A stretch of 64,000 bases of DNA, taken from contig JAIUOA010000001.1 of the NCBI GenBank assembly GCA_020161295.1, forward strand, positions 248,001 through 312,000. Direction: 5' to 3'. The notes beneath the pieces were generated by a model. It was given only the letters and a program-made list of their open reading frames with translations, ran no database searches and was not told where the DNA came from. This DNA comes from Bacillota bacterium. Its GTDB lineage: Bacteria > Bacillota > Clostridia > Peptostreptococcales > Acidaminobacteraceae. Of the stretch, positions 42,993 to 51,853 are shown in pieces; the stretch's first letter is position 1; every line of letters starts with the position of its first letter. Position numbers and translations under genes: made by a program.

Positions 42993-44993
42993 TTAAAATT
43001 GAATATCTTGCTCCAGTCTCATAACAGTACCATAGTAAACGCGAATCTTTGCACTTCCTGTTCCTCTGACGACGCTCTGCACGACGATTTCCGGTCCTTC
43101 TGATTTAGCATGGATTTTTTCATAAATCACAGAAATCTGGTCGCCTTGAACCATTTCAATTCTAATGGTCTCTGTATCCTGTTCAAACTTATCCGTTTCA
43201 ATCGTTACGGTGAGCTTAAGCTCGCTGGAAACCACTTCTGAGGTCGCTTCCGTAGAGGCCTCTGTGGATTCTTCCGTTGGGCCGCTGCTGACGATGATGT
43301 CGATTGCTGTGCCGAACTCCACCTCTTCACCGATTCTTGCGTTTCGGATGATTTGACCCTTCTCTATCGTCGTGCTCACTTCATATGTGACTGTACCAAG
43401 TTTTAACCCGATATCTGTGAGTGTGATTTCGGCTTCTCTCATGGTCTTCGTTTCAAGTGATGGAACAAGGGCTTTATCAGATTCGCTACCCTGACTTAAG
43501 ACGAGATCTATTTTCGTACCTGCAGGCATTTTGATGCCCGCTTTTGGATTCTGACTAATGATCATGCCCTCAGGAAGCTCGTTAAACTCATAGGTGATTT
43601 CGCCCACTTCAAAGCCTTCGTTTTCGATGAGCACAGTGCCTTCTTTAATGTCTTGCTGTTTTACATTTGGAATTAAGGATTCAATGCCACCACTACTGAC
43701 GACGAGCTTGATGGTAAAGCCTTCTTTGACCTTTTCGCCCTCTATGTGAGATTGTGAAATGATATAACCCGCTTCCACATCATTGCTAACGCGTTGCTCC
43801 GTGACATCCGCTTTAAGGCCGGCTTCATTTAACGTTCTAACGGCCTCTTCACTGGCCATTCCGACGACACCCGGTACTTCGATGACTTTAACATCGAATA
43901 TTTCCTTGAATTTGCCGACGGCTAGAATGCCAAACACCAGCATGGCCATCACCATACCCGCTAAGATGACTAAAGTCATGTTGAGCTTTTTATTGGTCAT
44001 GGAACCTTTCTTTGTGGTTTCAGGCATTTTATCGTTCAACTGTTGATTAACTTCTTTAACGGGTCTACGCTTCGTTTGATGGGCCATTAACTCTTCCTCG
44101 GTTATTTTTGGTAATACAGTGGTTTCATGACTGACGTATTGCTGATCATTCACGATAAAGTCACGGTGAATGCGAAGGGTTTTTAGATCTTCGATCATGT
44201 CATTAATGTCCTGATAACGGTCATTAGGCATTTTTTCTGCACATTTATGGATGATGGAAGCTAAACCATCGCTAATATCGCCATTGATGAGCTTAGGATT
44301 CGGCAGGTCATCCTTAATTTGCTTGAGGGCAACCGTGACTGGCGAATCGCCTTCAAATGGCAGCTTTTTTGTCGCTAACTCATATAGAAGAATCCCCAAC
44401 GAATAAATATCGCTTCTAGCATCGACGATTCCGCCTCTTGCTTGCTCTGGGGAGGCATAATGAACAGAGCCGATGACTTCCTTCGTGTTTACGATGGTGG
44501 CAGTGGTGGCAGCGCGTGCGATACCGAAGTCGGCAACCTTGACGCTCCCCTGCTCATTGATGAGGATATTCTGGGATTTGATGTCGCGGTGGACGATTTC
44601 ATTATGATGGGCTTGCGATAATGCACTCGCAATTTGGAGTCCAATGTTAATGATGGCCTCTTCGCGCATGAAGCCCTGCATTTTATTCAGATAGTCACGG
44701 AGTGTGTTACCATTCACAATTTCCATGACGATATAGTGAACATCGCTGGAATAGCCAACATCGAAGACGTTGACGATGTTTGGATGCGATAAGCTCGCTG
44801 CCGCTTGTGATTCCTTTTGAAATTTCTTAACGAAATCCTCATCTGCATTAAATTCTGGTTTTAGCACCTTGATCGCGACCACGCGATTCAGGATGGTATC
44901 CCTTCCCTTATAAACGACGGCCATCCCGCCAGTTCCCAGCACTTCCAGGATTTCATACCGATTGCCTAATAATTTTCCGATTAATTGCGTCAT
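42993..44993 (-). CDS. prkC: Ser/Thr protein kinase PrkC with PASTA repeats
   Basis: PrkC is a membrane kinase whose external PASTA domains sense muropeptides or lipid II. The start is ATG 44993 after AAGGAGG (666 residues); an upstream in-frame start at 45020 is less likely. Kinase motifs: LGTGGMAVVYKGRD, VAIKVLKPEF, EIVHRDIKSQNILIN, VADFGIARA and YASPEQARGGIVDARSDIYSLG. A single membrane helix lies at about residues 345-365 (MTLVILAGMVMAMLVFGILAV), then three PASTA domains (about 375-445, 446-510, 511-580), a Thr/Glu/Ser linker and a C-terminal beta domain. Its phosphatase partner is upstream. Confidence 0.98.
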   Translation of the reverse strand: MTQLIGKLLGNRYEILEVLGTGGMAVVYKGRDTILNRVVAIKVLKPEFNADEDFVKKFQKESQAAASLSHPNIVNVFDVGYSSDVHYIVMEIVNGNTLRDYLNKMQGFMREEAIINIGLQIASALSQAHHNEIVHRDIKSQNILINEQGSVKVADFGIARAATTATIVNTKEVIGSVHYASPEQARGGIVDARSDIYSLGILLYELATKKLPFEGDSPVTVALKQIKDDLPNPKLINGDISDGLASIIHKCAEKMPNDRYQDINDMIEDLKTLRIHRDFIVNDQQYVSHETTVLPKITEEELMAHQTKRRPVKEVNQQLNDKMPETTKKGSMTNKKLNMTLVILAGMVMAMLVFGILAVGKFKEIFDVKVIEVPGVVGMASEEAVRTLNEAGLKADVTEQRVSNDVEAGYIISQSHIEGEKVKEGFTIKLVVSSGGIESLIPNVKQQDIKEGTVLIENEGFEVGEITYEFNELPEGMIISQNPKAGIKMPAGTKIDLVLSQGSESDKALVPSLETKTMREAEITLTDIGLKLGTVTYEVSTTIEKGQIIRNARIGEEVEFGTAIDIIVSSGPTEESTEASTEATSEVVSSELKLTVTIETDKFEQDTETIRIEMVQGDQISVIYEKIHAKSEGPEIVVQSVVRGTGSAKIRVYYGTVMRLEQDIQF

Positions 44994-45003
44994 ATGCTCC
45001 TCC

Positions 45004-45708
45004 TTAAAGTGCAATGCCAATTACAGTGATATTGTCTTTACCACCGAACTGGTTTGCTAAACTGACCAAATGCGTTGGAACTTCCTCGATTGGCAGCTCC
45101 TTAAGGACAGATTCTATTTTTCTCGCGGACACCATATTCGATAGTCCGTCAGAACAAAGCAACAAGTGTGAAAACGATTTAAGTTCAAACGATTTGATGA
45201 ACACATCAAACTTCTGGTCCACACCTAGTGCACTGGTCACGATGTTTCTATCTGGATGGCGCTCCGCCTCCTCAGCACTGATGCTTCCCATTTTAACGAG
45301 CTCTGCAACCAACGAGTGATCCTCTGTCAGTTGAACCAACTTTCCGTCTTCAAGACCATAGCATCTGCTATCGCCCACATTGACCACCCATAACGCGTCT
45401 CCTAAAATGGCGACCATTACCACGGTTGTCCCCATGCCACGACAATCAGGATGATCCATAACATACGTCATGATCTCCTCGTTCGCCGTATTAAGCAGAC
45501 GCATGGCCTCTTTTTCAAATGCGCCATGGCCATCACTTTCAAAAGCTGAAACGATAGATTTTGCAGCGATTTCCGCAGCAATCTCCCCGGCATGATAACC
45601 ACCCATGCCATCAGCGATCACAAACAACCTTTGTGAAGGGTGAATCATATAAAAATCTTCGTTATTTTCTCTCATTTTACCGACATCTGTCAATGCCACT
45701 GCCTTCAT
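45004..45708 (-). CDS. prpC: PP2C-type Ser/Thr phosphatase PrpC (Stp)
   Basis: This Mn/Mg-dependent phosphatase reverses PrkC phosphorylation. The 234 residues show the PP2C metal-binding motifs: VGKMRENNEDFYMI, FVIADGMGGYHAGEIAA, GMGTTVVMVAILGDALWVVNVGDSRCYGLE in outline, LLCSDGLSNMV and GGKDNITVIGIAL. It lies four bases after rsmB and eleven before prkC. In B. subtilis rlmN separates it from rsmB; that gene is absent here. Confidence 0.98.
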   Translation of the reverse strand: MKAVALTDVGKMRENNEDFYMIHPSQRLFVIADGMGGYHAGEIAAEIAAKSIVSAFESDGHGAFEKEAMRLLNTANEEIMTYVMDHPDCRGMGTTVVMVAILGDALWVVNVGDSRCYGLEDGKLVQLTEDHSLVAELVKMGSISAEEAERHPDRNIVTSALGVDQKFDVFIKSFELKSFSHLLLCSDGLSNMVSARKIESVLKELPIEEVPTHLVSLANQFGGKDNITVIGIAL

Positions 45709-45711
45709 AAA

Positions 45712-47028
45712 TTACCTCGCTCCTTGCGACTTCTTCATCTTTGCTATAAAAAAACCATCTGTATGATCTATATGTGGAAACAAGGTCACCATACCGTCTG
45801 GACAGAGCTCAAACTCGGCATGTTGACTTAAAAACGATTGGACGATGGCTTCATTTTCGTCAGTATTAATGGTACATGTACTGTATACAAGCGTTCCCCC
45901 ATCCTTCACATAACGGGATGACACTTCAAGAATGCTTGACTGGATATCCGTCAGCGCTAATAAGCTTTCTGGCGTTTTATTGTATTTGATGTCTGGTTTT
46001 CTTCTGATGATCCCCAGACCTGAACATGGGGCGTCCACCAACACACAATCCGCAAGGTCTTTAAGCGAATCATCGTACGCCGTAGCATCAAACGGCTCAA
46101 CCAGAACGTTTTTAAGACCAAGGCGTCCTACATTTTCTTCTATGATTTTAAGCTTGTCCTCAGAAAGGTCACGGGCAATCACGCGGCCCTTTTCTCCCAC
46201 ACGTTCAGCAAAATGTGTGGTTTTTCCGCCTGGAGCTGCACAGACATCGATGACGGTCTGCCCCGATGTACTCTCAACCAAATGCCCCACCATCATGGAG
46301 CTGATGTCTTGGATCGCAAACGCACCTTCGCTAAAGCCAGGCAAATCTTGAATGCTTAGGTGATTCAAATCTGAAATAACGATGCCATACGGCACCTTTT
46401 CAGAAATCTCAGCGACGACACCCACCTTTGAAAAATCCTCCATTAGGGAAGCAACAGTGGTTTTCGTCAAATTTACACGAACAGATAACCGCGGCACTTC
46501 ATTTGAAGCGCGCAGAAGACCTTCCGTAAAATCAAATCCATACTGAGAGAGCCACTTTTCAACGAGCCATTCTGGAAACGAATAAACGATTCCCAAATAA
46601 GTGACGGGATGTTTTTTTCGATCAGGTAGGTCGACTTTTTTACCCGTTCTGATAAATTGTCTTAAAATCCCGTTGACAAAGCTCCCTTCCTTAGGATGAA
46701 TCAGCTTGGCCAGTTTGACACATTCATCAACGGCTGCAGACTCGGGAACCTTAGTTAAAAATATCAGTTGATAAAATCCCATGCGTAGGATGTTCACCAC
46801 GCTTGGATGGATTCTACTAAATCGCTGGGCTGAAAACTTACGGATGTGAAAATCAAGATAAATGCGATTTTCTAAGATGCCGAACACGAGGTTTGAGATA
46901 AACCTTCGGTCGGCAGCTTCTATCGGGTATTGTCCTAAAGTTCGATTTATTACCACATGCGAAAAATCGCCTGAGTTTTGAATGTCATCAAGAATGCGCA
47001 GGGCTAATTTTCTTGCGTTAATTTTCAT
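45712..47028 (-). CDS. rsmB: 16S rRNA (cytosine967-C5)-methyltransferase RsmB
   Basis: RsmB methylates C967 of 16S rRNA. The 438-residue protein has an N-terminal NusB-like domain (ARKLALRILDDIQNSGDFSHVV; DRRFISNLVFGILENRIYLD), then a SAM-dependent domain with VIDVCAAPGGKTTHFAE, DLSEDKLKIIEENV, the PC motif (LVDAPCSGLGIIRR) and the nucleophile Cys in VYSTCTINTDENEA. It is first in the rsmB-prpC-prkC-rsgA-rpe-thiN unit and has an extended -10 promoter. Confidence 0.98.
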   Translation of the reverse strand: MKINARKLALRILDDIQNSGDFSHVVINRTLGQYPIEAADRRFISNLVFGILENRIYLDFHIRKFSAQRFSRIHPSVVNILRMGFYQLIFLTKVPESAAVDECVKLAKLIHPKEGSFVNGILRQFIRTGKKVDLPDRKKHPVTYLGIVYSFPEWLVEKWLSQYGFDFTEGLLRASNEVPRLSVRVNLTKTTVASLMEDFSKVGVVAEISEKVPYGIVISDLNHLSIQDLPGFSEGAFAIQDISSMMVGHLVESTSGQTVIDVCAAPGGKTTHFAERVGEKGRVIARDLSEDKLKIIEENVGRLGLKNVLVEPFDATAYDDSLKDLADCVLVDAPCSGLGIIRRKPDIKYNKTPESLLALTDIQSSILEVSSRYVKDGGTLVYSTCTINTDENEAIVQSFLSQHAEFELCPDGMVTLFPHIDHTDGFFIAKMKKSQGAR

Positions 47029-47087
47029 AATTTCTCCTTATCGCCAGTATTCTTCAACACTGCACAATCGTATACCTTATCTGAACT

Positions 47088-47116
47088 ATTATATCAAAAT
47101 TGAAAGACGGTTTTAA
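47088..47116 (-). promoter_or_regulatory. Extended -10 promoter of rsmB operon
   Basis: Minus strand TTAAAA (47111-47116), 17 bases, TATAAT (47088-47093) preceded by TG one base away. The -35 is poor, but the extended -10 compensates. The start would be about 55 bases before rsmB. Confidence 0.65.
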
Positions 47117-47175
47117 GTTAAAGTGTTGAATTATCAAAATAATTTAACATCCTATGCCTTCTTCAAAATGGACAC

Positions 47176-47207
47176 AATATAAAAAGAGGGGCTTAAGCCA
47201 CCTCTTT
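47176..47207 (-). terminator. Rho-independent terminator after yugP-like gene
   Basis: Minus strand AAAGAGG-TGGCTTAAGCC-CCTCTTT with the inner GGCTTAAGCC palindrome extending the stem, then TTATATT. It separates the fmt/yugP unit from rsmB. Confidence 0.85.
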
Positions 47208-47226
47208 CAGAGTCTTTCTTGTTATG

Positions 47227-47901
47227 TCAATCACTACTTCTGCTCATCATCAGCATTCTGATCAGTTGACCGACTGCCATCGCAGCAGCAGCGACATAGG
47301 TCATGGCAGCAGCCCTAAGCACCTTCTTCGCGCTACTATTTTCTTCAGTGCTGAGAATACCGTACTCTTCCATCATATGGATGGCGCGGTTACTTGCATT
47401 AAACTCAACGGGTAAGGTCAATAGCTGGAAAATCACTGAAAAAGAGAAAAACAAGATACCGATGTTGATGAGTTGTGGCATGGAAAGCACGATGCCGATC
47501 ATAAACAATGGCCATAGCGCTTGAGATCCGAGCTGTGCCGCTGGAAGAAGCATGGTTCGAAGACTAAGCGGCGCATAGCCTCTGGCATGCTGCAATGCAT
47601 GTCCTGCTTCGTGACACGCCACACTTACAGACGCGATAGACGGATTATCAAATACGGGCTCAGACAGACGAATCGTTTTTGATCTTGGATCGTAATGATC
47701 AGACAAGTAGCCTCTTACACGTTCTACGCGAACATCGGTGATGCCATTGTGTCTCAAGATGGCTTCTGCAGCTTCCGCACCTGTCATGTTTCTCATGTTC
47801 CTGATTTTATGATAGCGATTAAAGGTAGACTTGACCCCCATGCTCGCTAATGATGCGACGATAAATAAGATAAATAATAAAAGATAGCTTCCACCGTTCA
47901 T
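47227..47901 (-). CDS. Zinc-dependent membrane protease, YugP family
   Basis: A 224-residue membrane protein of the DUF2/YugP family. It has an N-terminal membrane anchor (LLLFILFIVASLASMGV), the metalloprotease motif HEAGH in VACHEAGHALQHARG (about residue 100) and three further hydrophobic segments. YPLSL-type content after the motif and the NASNRAIHMMEEYGIL segment are family features. The substrate is unknown. It lies eleven bases after fmt and before a terminator; B. subtilis has no gene at this place, but several Clostridia do. Confidence 0.92.
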   Translation of the reverse strand: MNGGSYLLLFILFIVASLASMGVKSTFNRYHKIRNMRNMTGAEAAEAILRHNGITDVRVERVRGYLSDHYDPRSKTIRLSEPVFDNPSIASVSVACHEAGHALQHARGYAPLSLRTMLLPAAQLGSQALWPLFMIGIVLSMPQLINIGILFFSFSVIFQLLTLPVEFNASNRAIHMMEEYGILSTEENSSAKKVLRAAAMTYVAAAAMAVGQLIRMLMMSRSSD

Positions 47902-47912
47902 ATGATGACCTC

Positions 47913-48854
47913 CTAATTAAAGTATGTGCCTACGGCTAATGGATTACCTAGTAGAAATGCGCCAGCGGACATGCGTTTGCCACTTCCCCACTGGACTTCT
48001 TCTATTAAAAGTAGTCCGTCACCGGTTTTTACATAAATGCCATTTTTATCAATTTTCACTACAGAACCGCTTAAAGCATCTGCGTTCAAAAGTTGATCCT
48101 CATCGGAAAACACTTTTGCGCTAAAAATCTTAAAGGGCTGTTCATGCAAGGATGTGTGTGCCACAGGCCAAGGATTAAAACCGTTTATACGATTTTTGAT
48201 GGCGACGGCAGACATGTTCCAATCTATCCGAGCGATTTCTTTGCTCAGCTTAATCGCATAACAGCTTTCTGCATCGTTTTGAACTTCAGGGACAAGTGTT
48301 CCGTTTTCGAGACCATCTAATGTTTCGATCAGCAAATCGGCTCCCGCTACTGCTAAAATGTCGTGAAGCTCCCCTGCATTCATGTCTTCGCCGATAGGTA
48401 CTGACCACTTTAGGAGCATGTCTCCCGTGTCCAGTCCAGCGTTCATCATCTGAGTTGTGACGCCAGTTTCAGGCTCCCCGTTAGCGATTGCCCAATTGAT
48501 GGGGGCTGCACCGCGATACTTCGGAAGAAGTGATGCATGGATATTGATGCATCCAAATTTAGGGATATCGAGCACTTCCTGGGTTAAAAGTTGACCATAT
48601 GCCACCACCACGATCACATCAGGCGCTAAGTCTTTAAGTTGCTCTGGCCACGGCGCTTTTCGCAGACGTTCTGGCTGAAATACAGGAATACCATGTTGTT
48701 CTGCCACGACCTTTACAGGGGGCGGTGTCATCTTGTTTCCTCTACCCTTTGGCTTATCAGGTTGAGTAAACACTGCGATTACGTCATGCTTTTCTATGCA
48801 TTTTTTTAACGTTCCTACTGCAAATTCAGGTGTACCCATAAAAACGACTTTCAT
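47913..48854 (-). CDS. fmt: Methionyl-tRNA formyltransferase
   Basis: Fmt formylates initiator Met-tRNA with 10-formyl-tetrahydrofolate. The 313 residues show VVFMGTPEFAVGTLKKC, DVIVVVAYGQLLTQEVLDIP, the folate-site signature CINIHASLLPKYRGAAPINWAI (with catalytic Asn and His) and the MNAGLDTGDML segment. The C-terminal OB-like domain begins near residue 205 (INGFNPWPVAHTSL). It lies eight bases after def, the standard def-fmt pair. Confidence 0.98.
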   Translation of the reverse strand: MKVVFMGTPEFAVGTLKKCIEKHDVIAVFTQPDKPKGRGNKMTPPPVKVVAEQHGIPVFQPERLRKAPWPEQLKDLAPDVIVVVAYGQLLTQEVLDIPKFGCINIHASLLPKYRGAAPINWAIANGEPETGVTTQMMNAGLDTGDMLLKWSVPIGEDMNAGELHDILAVAGADLLIETLDGLENGTLVPEVQNDAESCYAIKLSKEIARIDWNMSAVAIKNRINGFNPWPVAHTSLHEQPFKIFSAKVFSDEDQLLNADALSGSVVKIDKNGIYVKTGDGLLLIEEVQWGSGKRMSAGAFLLGNPLAVGTYFN

Positions 48855-48862
48855 TTCTACCT

Positions 48863-49327
48863 CTAGGCTTCTTTATTTTCTACTGTGACTTGCTTATCGA
48901 TATATAAAATTCCATCCAAATGATCGATTTCATGACAGAGCACTCTTGCAAGTAGTTCTTCACCTGTCAGTTCGTACGTTTCGCCGTCTATATCTTCAAA
49001 CTGAACGGTTACCGAAAGTGGACGCTTCACCATGCCATGTCTCCCTGGAAGACTTAAGCAACCTTCTTCTTCGATTTGAAGCCCAGATTGGTCGATAAAC
49101 CTCGGGTTGATAAGTGCCATCGGCCCCTCGTCGTCATAAAGATCGATGACGATGACGCGCTTTAAAACGCCGATTTGTGGCGCTGCTAGTCCTACACCAT
49201 CCGCATGATGCATGGTCTCGATCATATCATCCACCAGTATTTGAAGCTTCTCATCAAATACCGTCACTTCTTTTGATAATTTACGCAATATAGGATCATT
49301 GTCAGTTCTAATTATACGGATTGCCAT
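48863..49327 (-). CDS. def: Peptide deformylase
   Basis: Def removes the N-formyl group from nascent proteins. All three catalytic motifs are intact: GVGLAAPQIG (motif 1), EEGCLSLPG (motif 2, metal Cys) and HEIDHLDG (motif 3, HExxH). Length 154 fits the short type 1 form. It lies between priA and fmt with a GGAGG site, so formylation and deformylation enzymes are co-expressed. Confidence 0.98.
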   Translation of the reverse strand: MAIRIIRTDNDPILRKLSKEVTVFDEKLQILVDDMIETMHHADGVGLAAPQIGVLKRVIVIDLYDDEGPMALINPRFIDQSGLQIEEEGCLSLPGRHGMVKRPLSVTVQFEDIDGETYELTGEELLARVLCHEIDHLDGILYIDKQVTVENKEA

Positions 49328-49357
49328 TAATGCCTCCTCAAGTTTGTTCTCAAACCA

Positions 49358-51790
49358 TTATAATATATTCGTCGCATTTAAATCCACTTGAATTTTACAT
49401 CCTTTAACCTCTTGAAAATGCAGTTCAAGCGCTTTGATGATTTCTCTAACGTCTGCCATATCGGAAGGATTTGCCTTTATAATGATTTGCCAACGATACT
49501 GATTATCTATTTTCTTTAATAATGCAGGATTTGCAGGGTAAATTTCAACGGCGTTTTGTAAACCTTTTTTTAACAATTTCGCTTTAATAAAGCGTTCAGA
49601 ACGCATTGCATAGTTTTCAGCTTCCTCTGACTTCCCGGAAGTGATGACGAGGCTCACCAAGTTTGAAAAGGGCGGGTAATTCAGCGCTTTTCTGTACTTG
49701 ATTTCGGCTTCATAAAAGTGTTCGTAATCCGGTTGGTTCAGCGCATAATGATCCGGAGAATACGTCTGTAAAATCACTTCACCCTTTCGGTCCCCTCGAC
49801 CTGCTCTGCCAGCCACTTGAGTAAACAGCTGATAAGCGCGTTCAGAAGCATGATACTGTGGTAGATTAAGCTGTAAATCTGCTGAAAGTATACCGATCAG
49901 CGTTACTTTCTTAAAATCCAGTCCTTTCGCCACCATTTGTGTTCCTATCAGGATATCGGTTTGCTCGGCTTCAACATCGGAGATGATTTGCTCAACACTG
50001 CCCTTTCGAGAGGTGGTGGTGCGGTCCATACGGGCGATTCTAGCCTTAGGAAACATCTCTGTGAGCTGCTCCTCCACTTTTTCCGTTCCCACTCCAAAAT
50101 ACTTAAAGTATGTGCTTTCACATTTGGGGCACTTTTTCGGGATATACGTTTCATAATGACAGTAATTGCACCTTACTGCGCGCTCACCTTTAAAATACGT
50201 TAGCGTGACATCACAGTTAGGACATGAAAGCGTAAAGCCGCAAGCCCTACACGATACGAATGTCGAATGACCTTTTCGGTTAAGCAGGATAATCACCTGC
50301 TCTGCAGCAGAAAGCCTATCCTCTATGGCCGATTTTAATTCACGGCTTAATATCGAACGGTTACCACTCAGCAGTTCTTCACGCATGTCTATGATTTTAA
50401 TCTCAGGGAGCTCTAGCTGATTATGCCGACTGGTGAGTTTGAGAAGTGTTCGGTTTCCTCTTAAGGACTCATAATAGTCCTGTATGGATGGCGTTGCCGA
50501 CCCAGAGATCAATAATCCCCCTGAAAGTGAAATTCGATGGCGCGCGACATCATAGGTGTCGTACTTCGGACGTTTTTCAGACCGGTATGAGGTTTCGTGA
50601 CACTCGTCTATGATAATGGCGCCGATATCATCCAGTGGTGCAAATACAGCTGATCTCGCGCCGATGACGATATCATAATCCCCTCGTCTAATCCCTTTCC
50701 ACTGGTCGTAGCGTTCACCCGGTGTTATTTTCGAGTGTAGCAAAGCGATTCGCGATTCACCAAAACGACTGGCAAACCTGGCGACGATTTGAGGCGTTAG
50801 TGAAATTTCAGGAACGACTAAAATCGCTTTTTTCCCACTTTTAATCACCCATTCGATGACCTGTGCATAGACTTCTGTCTTACCACTTCCCGTTACGCCA
50901 TGGATCAAAAAATTGTTCGATTCTTTATTTGAGTACTGACGAATGATGGTTTCATAAACGTCATTTTGAGCTGCATTCAGTGAAATTTGGCTTTTATCCT
51001 CAAAGCTCTTCATAAATTCAGGACTTCTGGTCTCATCTAAAGCGTCGATTTTGATTAATCCTTCACCACCCAATCGGTCGATCACCGATTTCTGAATTTT
51101 CAATGCGTTTTGGACATCTGAACGCTTCACAGTCGGGTGTTCGATGAGATAAGCTAATAATTTTTTCCGAGCTGACTGGCGCGCGGGGGTTGATTCTAGC
51201 GCCCCTACGAGGTCACCCGTTACGACGATCCAGTCAACCGTGCGATTTTTTACTTGCTGCTCATAATGATACGTTAAATCGATGGCACCTAGTGCCAGCA
51301 ATCGATTAATGGCAGTACTTTTCGCTTGATCGCTGAGCTCTGGGCAAAGCGCTTCATGGGTCAAGTCGCCCATAGCCAAAGCACTCAGGATGCTTCGTTC
51401 ATTCTTTTTAAGCGGGGTTTCAGGGACGGTCCGTAATCGGTAGGTTTTGATCTGCGTCACCGTTGTGCTTGATGGTAAGAATAAAGCGATGGCCTCGGCA
51501 TGGCTACACAGGGTCTCTTCACGAATAGCGGCTGCGCTGATCAATTCATTTTTCGACAGATAAATCCCATCGTCGAAAAGATACTGGAGGTCCTTTACCT
51601 TAATGGCCTCGTCTAGTGGATTATCAAATGTGACACCTTTAACGATTCCTTCCAGATAACCTGAAGTCCCAAAGGGTGCCAGTACGCGATCGCCCACTTT
51701 GATTCGTGACTGAAGGTGCTCAGGAACTTTATAGGTGAACGGGCGATCTATGGCCTGTGCATTTCTCAAAACGACGACTTCTGCAAACAT
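49358..51790 (-). CDS. priA: Primosomal replication restart helicase PriA
   Basis: PriA recognises abandoned forks and reloads the replicative helicase. The 810-residue protein starts with the 3'-DNA-binding domain (RPFTYKVPEHLQSRIKVGDRVLAPFG). Helicase motifs are FLIHGVTGSGKTEVYAQVI, IVPEISLTPQIVARF, AIIIDECHETSYR (a DECH variant of the DEEH/DEAH box) and VAGRAGRGDRKGEVILQTY. The Cys-rich zinc domain is CRACGFTLSCPNCD...CNYCHYETYIPKKCPKCES. Length is normal. A weak terminator separates it from coaBC. Confidence 0.98.
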   Translation of the reverse strand: MFAEVVVLRNAQAIDRPFTYKVPEHLQSRIKVGDRVLAPFGTSGYLEGIVKGVTFDNPLDEAIKVKDLQYLFDDGIYLSKNELISAAAIREETLCSHAEAIALFLPSSTTVTQIKTYRLRTVPETPLKKNERSILSALAMGDLTHEALCPELSDQAKSTAINRLLALGAIDLTYHYEQQVKNRTVDWIVVTGDLVGALESTPARQSARKKLLAYLIEHPTVKRSDVQNALKIQKSVIDRLGGEGLIKIDALDETRSPEFMKSFEDKSQISLNAAQNDVYETIIRQYSNKESNNFLIHGVTGSGKTEVYAQVIEWVIKSGKKAILVVPEISLTPQIVARFASRFGESRIALLHSKITPGERYDQWKGIRRGDYDIVIGARSAVFAPLDDIGAIIIDECHETSYRSEKRPKYDTYDVARHRISLSGGLLISGSATPSIQDYYESLRGNRTLLKLTSRHNQLELPEIKIIDMREELLSGNRSILSRELKSAIEDRLSAAEQVIILLNRKGHSTFVSCRACGFTLSCPNCDVTLTYFKGERAVRCNYCHYETYIPKKCPKCESTYFKYFGVGTEKVEEQLTEMFPKARIARMDRTTTSRKGSVEQIISDVEAEQTDILIGTQMVAKGLDFKKVTLIGILSADLQLNLPQYHASERAYQLFTQVAGRAGRGDRKGEVILQTYSPDHYALNQPDYEHFYEAEIKYRKALNYPPFSNLVSLVITSGKSEEAENYAMRSERFIKAKLLKKGLQNAVEIYPANPALLKKIDNQYRWQIIIKANPSDMADVREIIKALELHFQEVKGCKIQVDLNATNIL

Positions 51791-51811
51791 GTTTTATCCC
51801 TCATTTATAAG

Positions 51812-51845
51812 TAAAAAGCCCAAGTCACTAAGGCAAGGGCTAAAA
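51812..51845 (-). terminator. Possible terminator after coaBC
   Basis: Minus strand AGCCC...GGGCT with a loop of about 15 bases, followed by TTTTTACTT. The stem is short, so this is a weak or partial terminator before priA. Confidence 0.5.
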
Positions 51846-51853
51846 ATTTCCTA

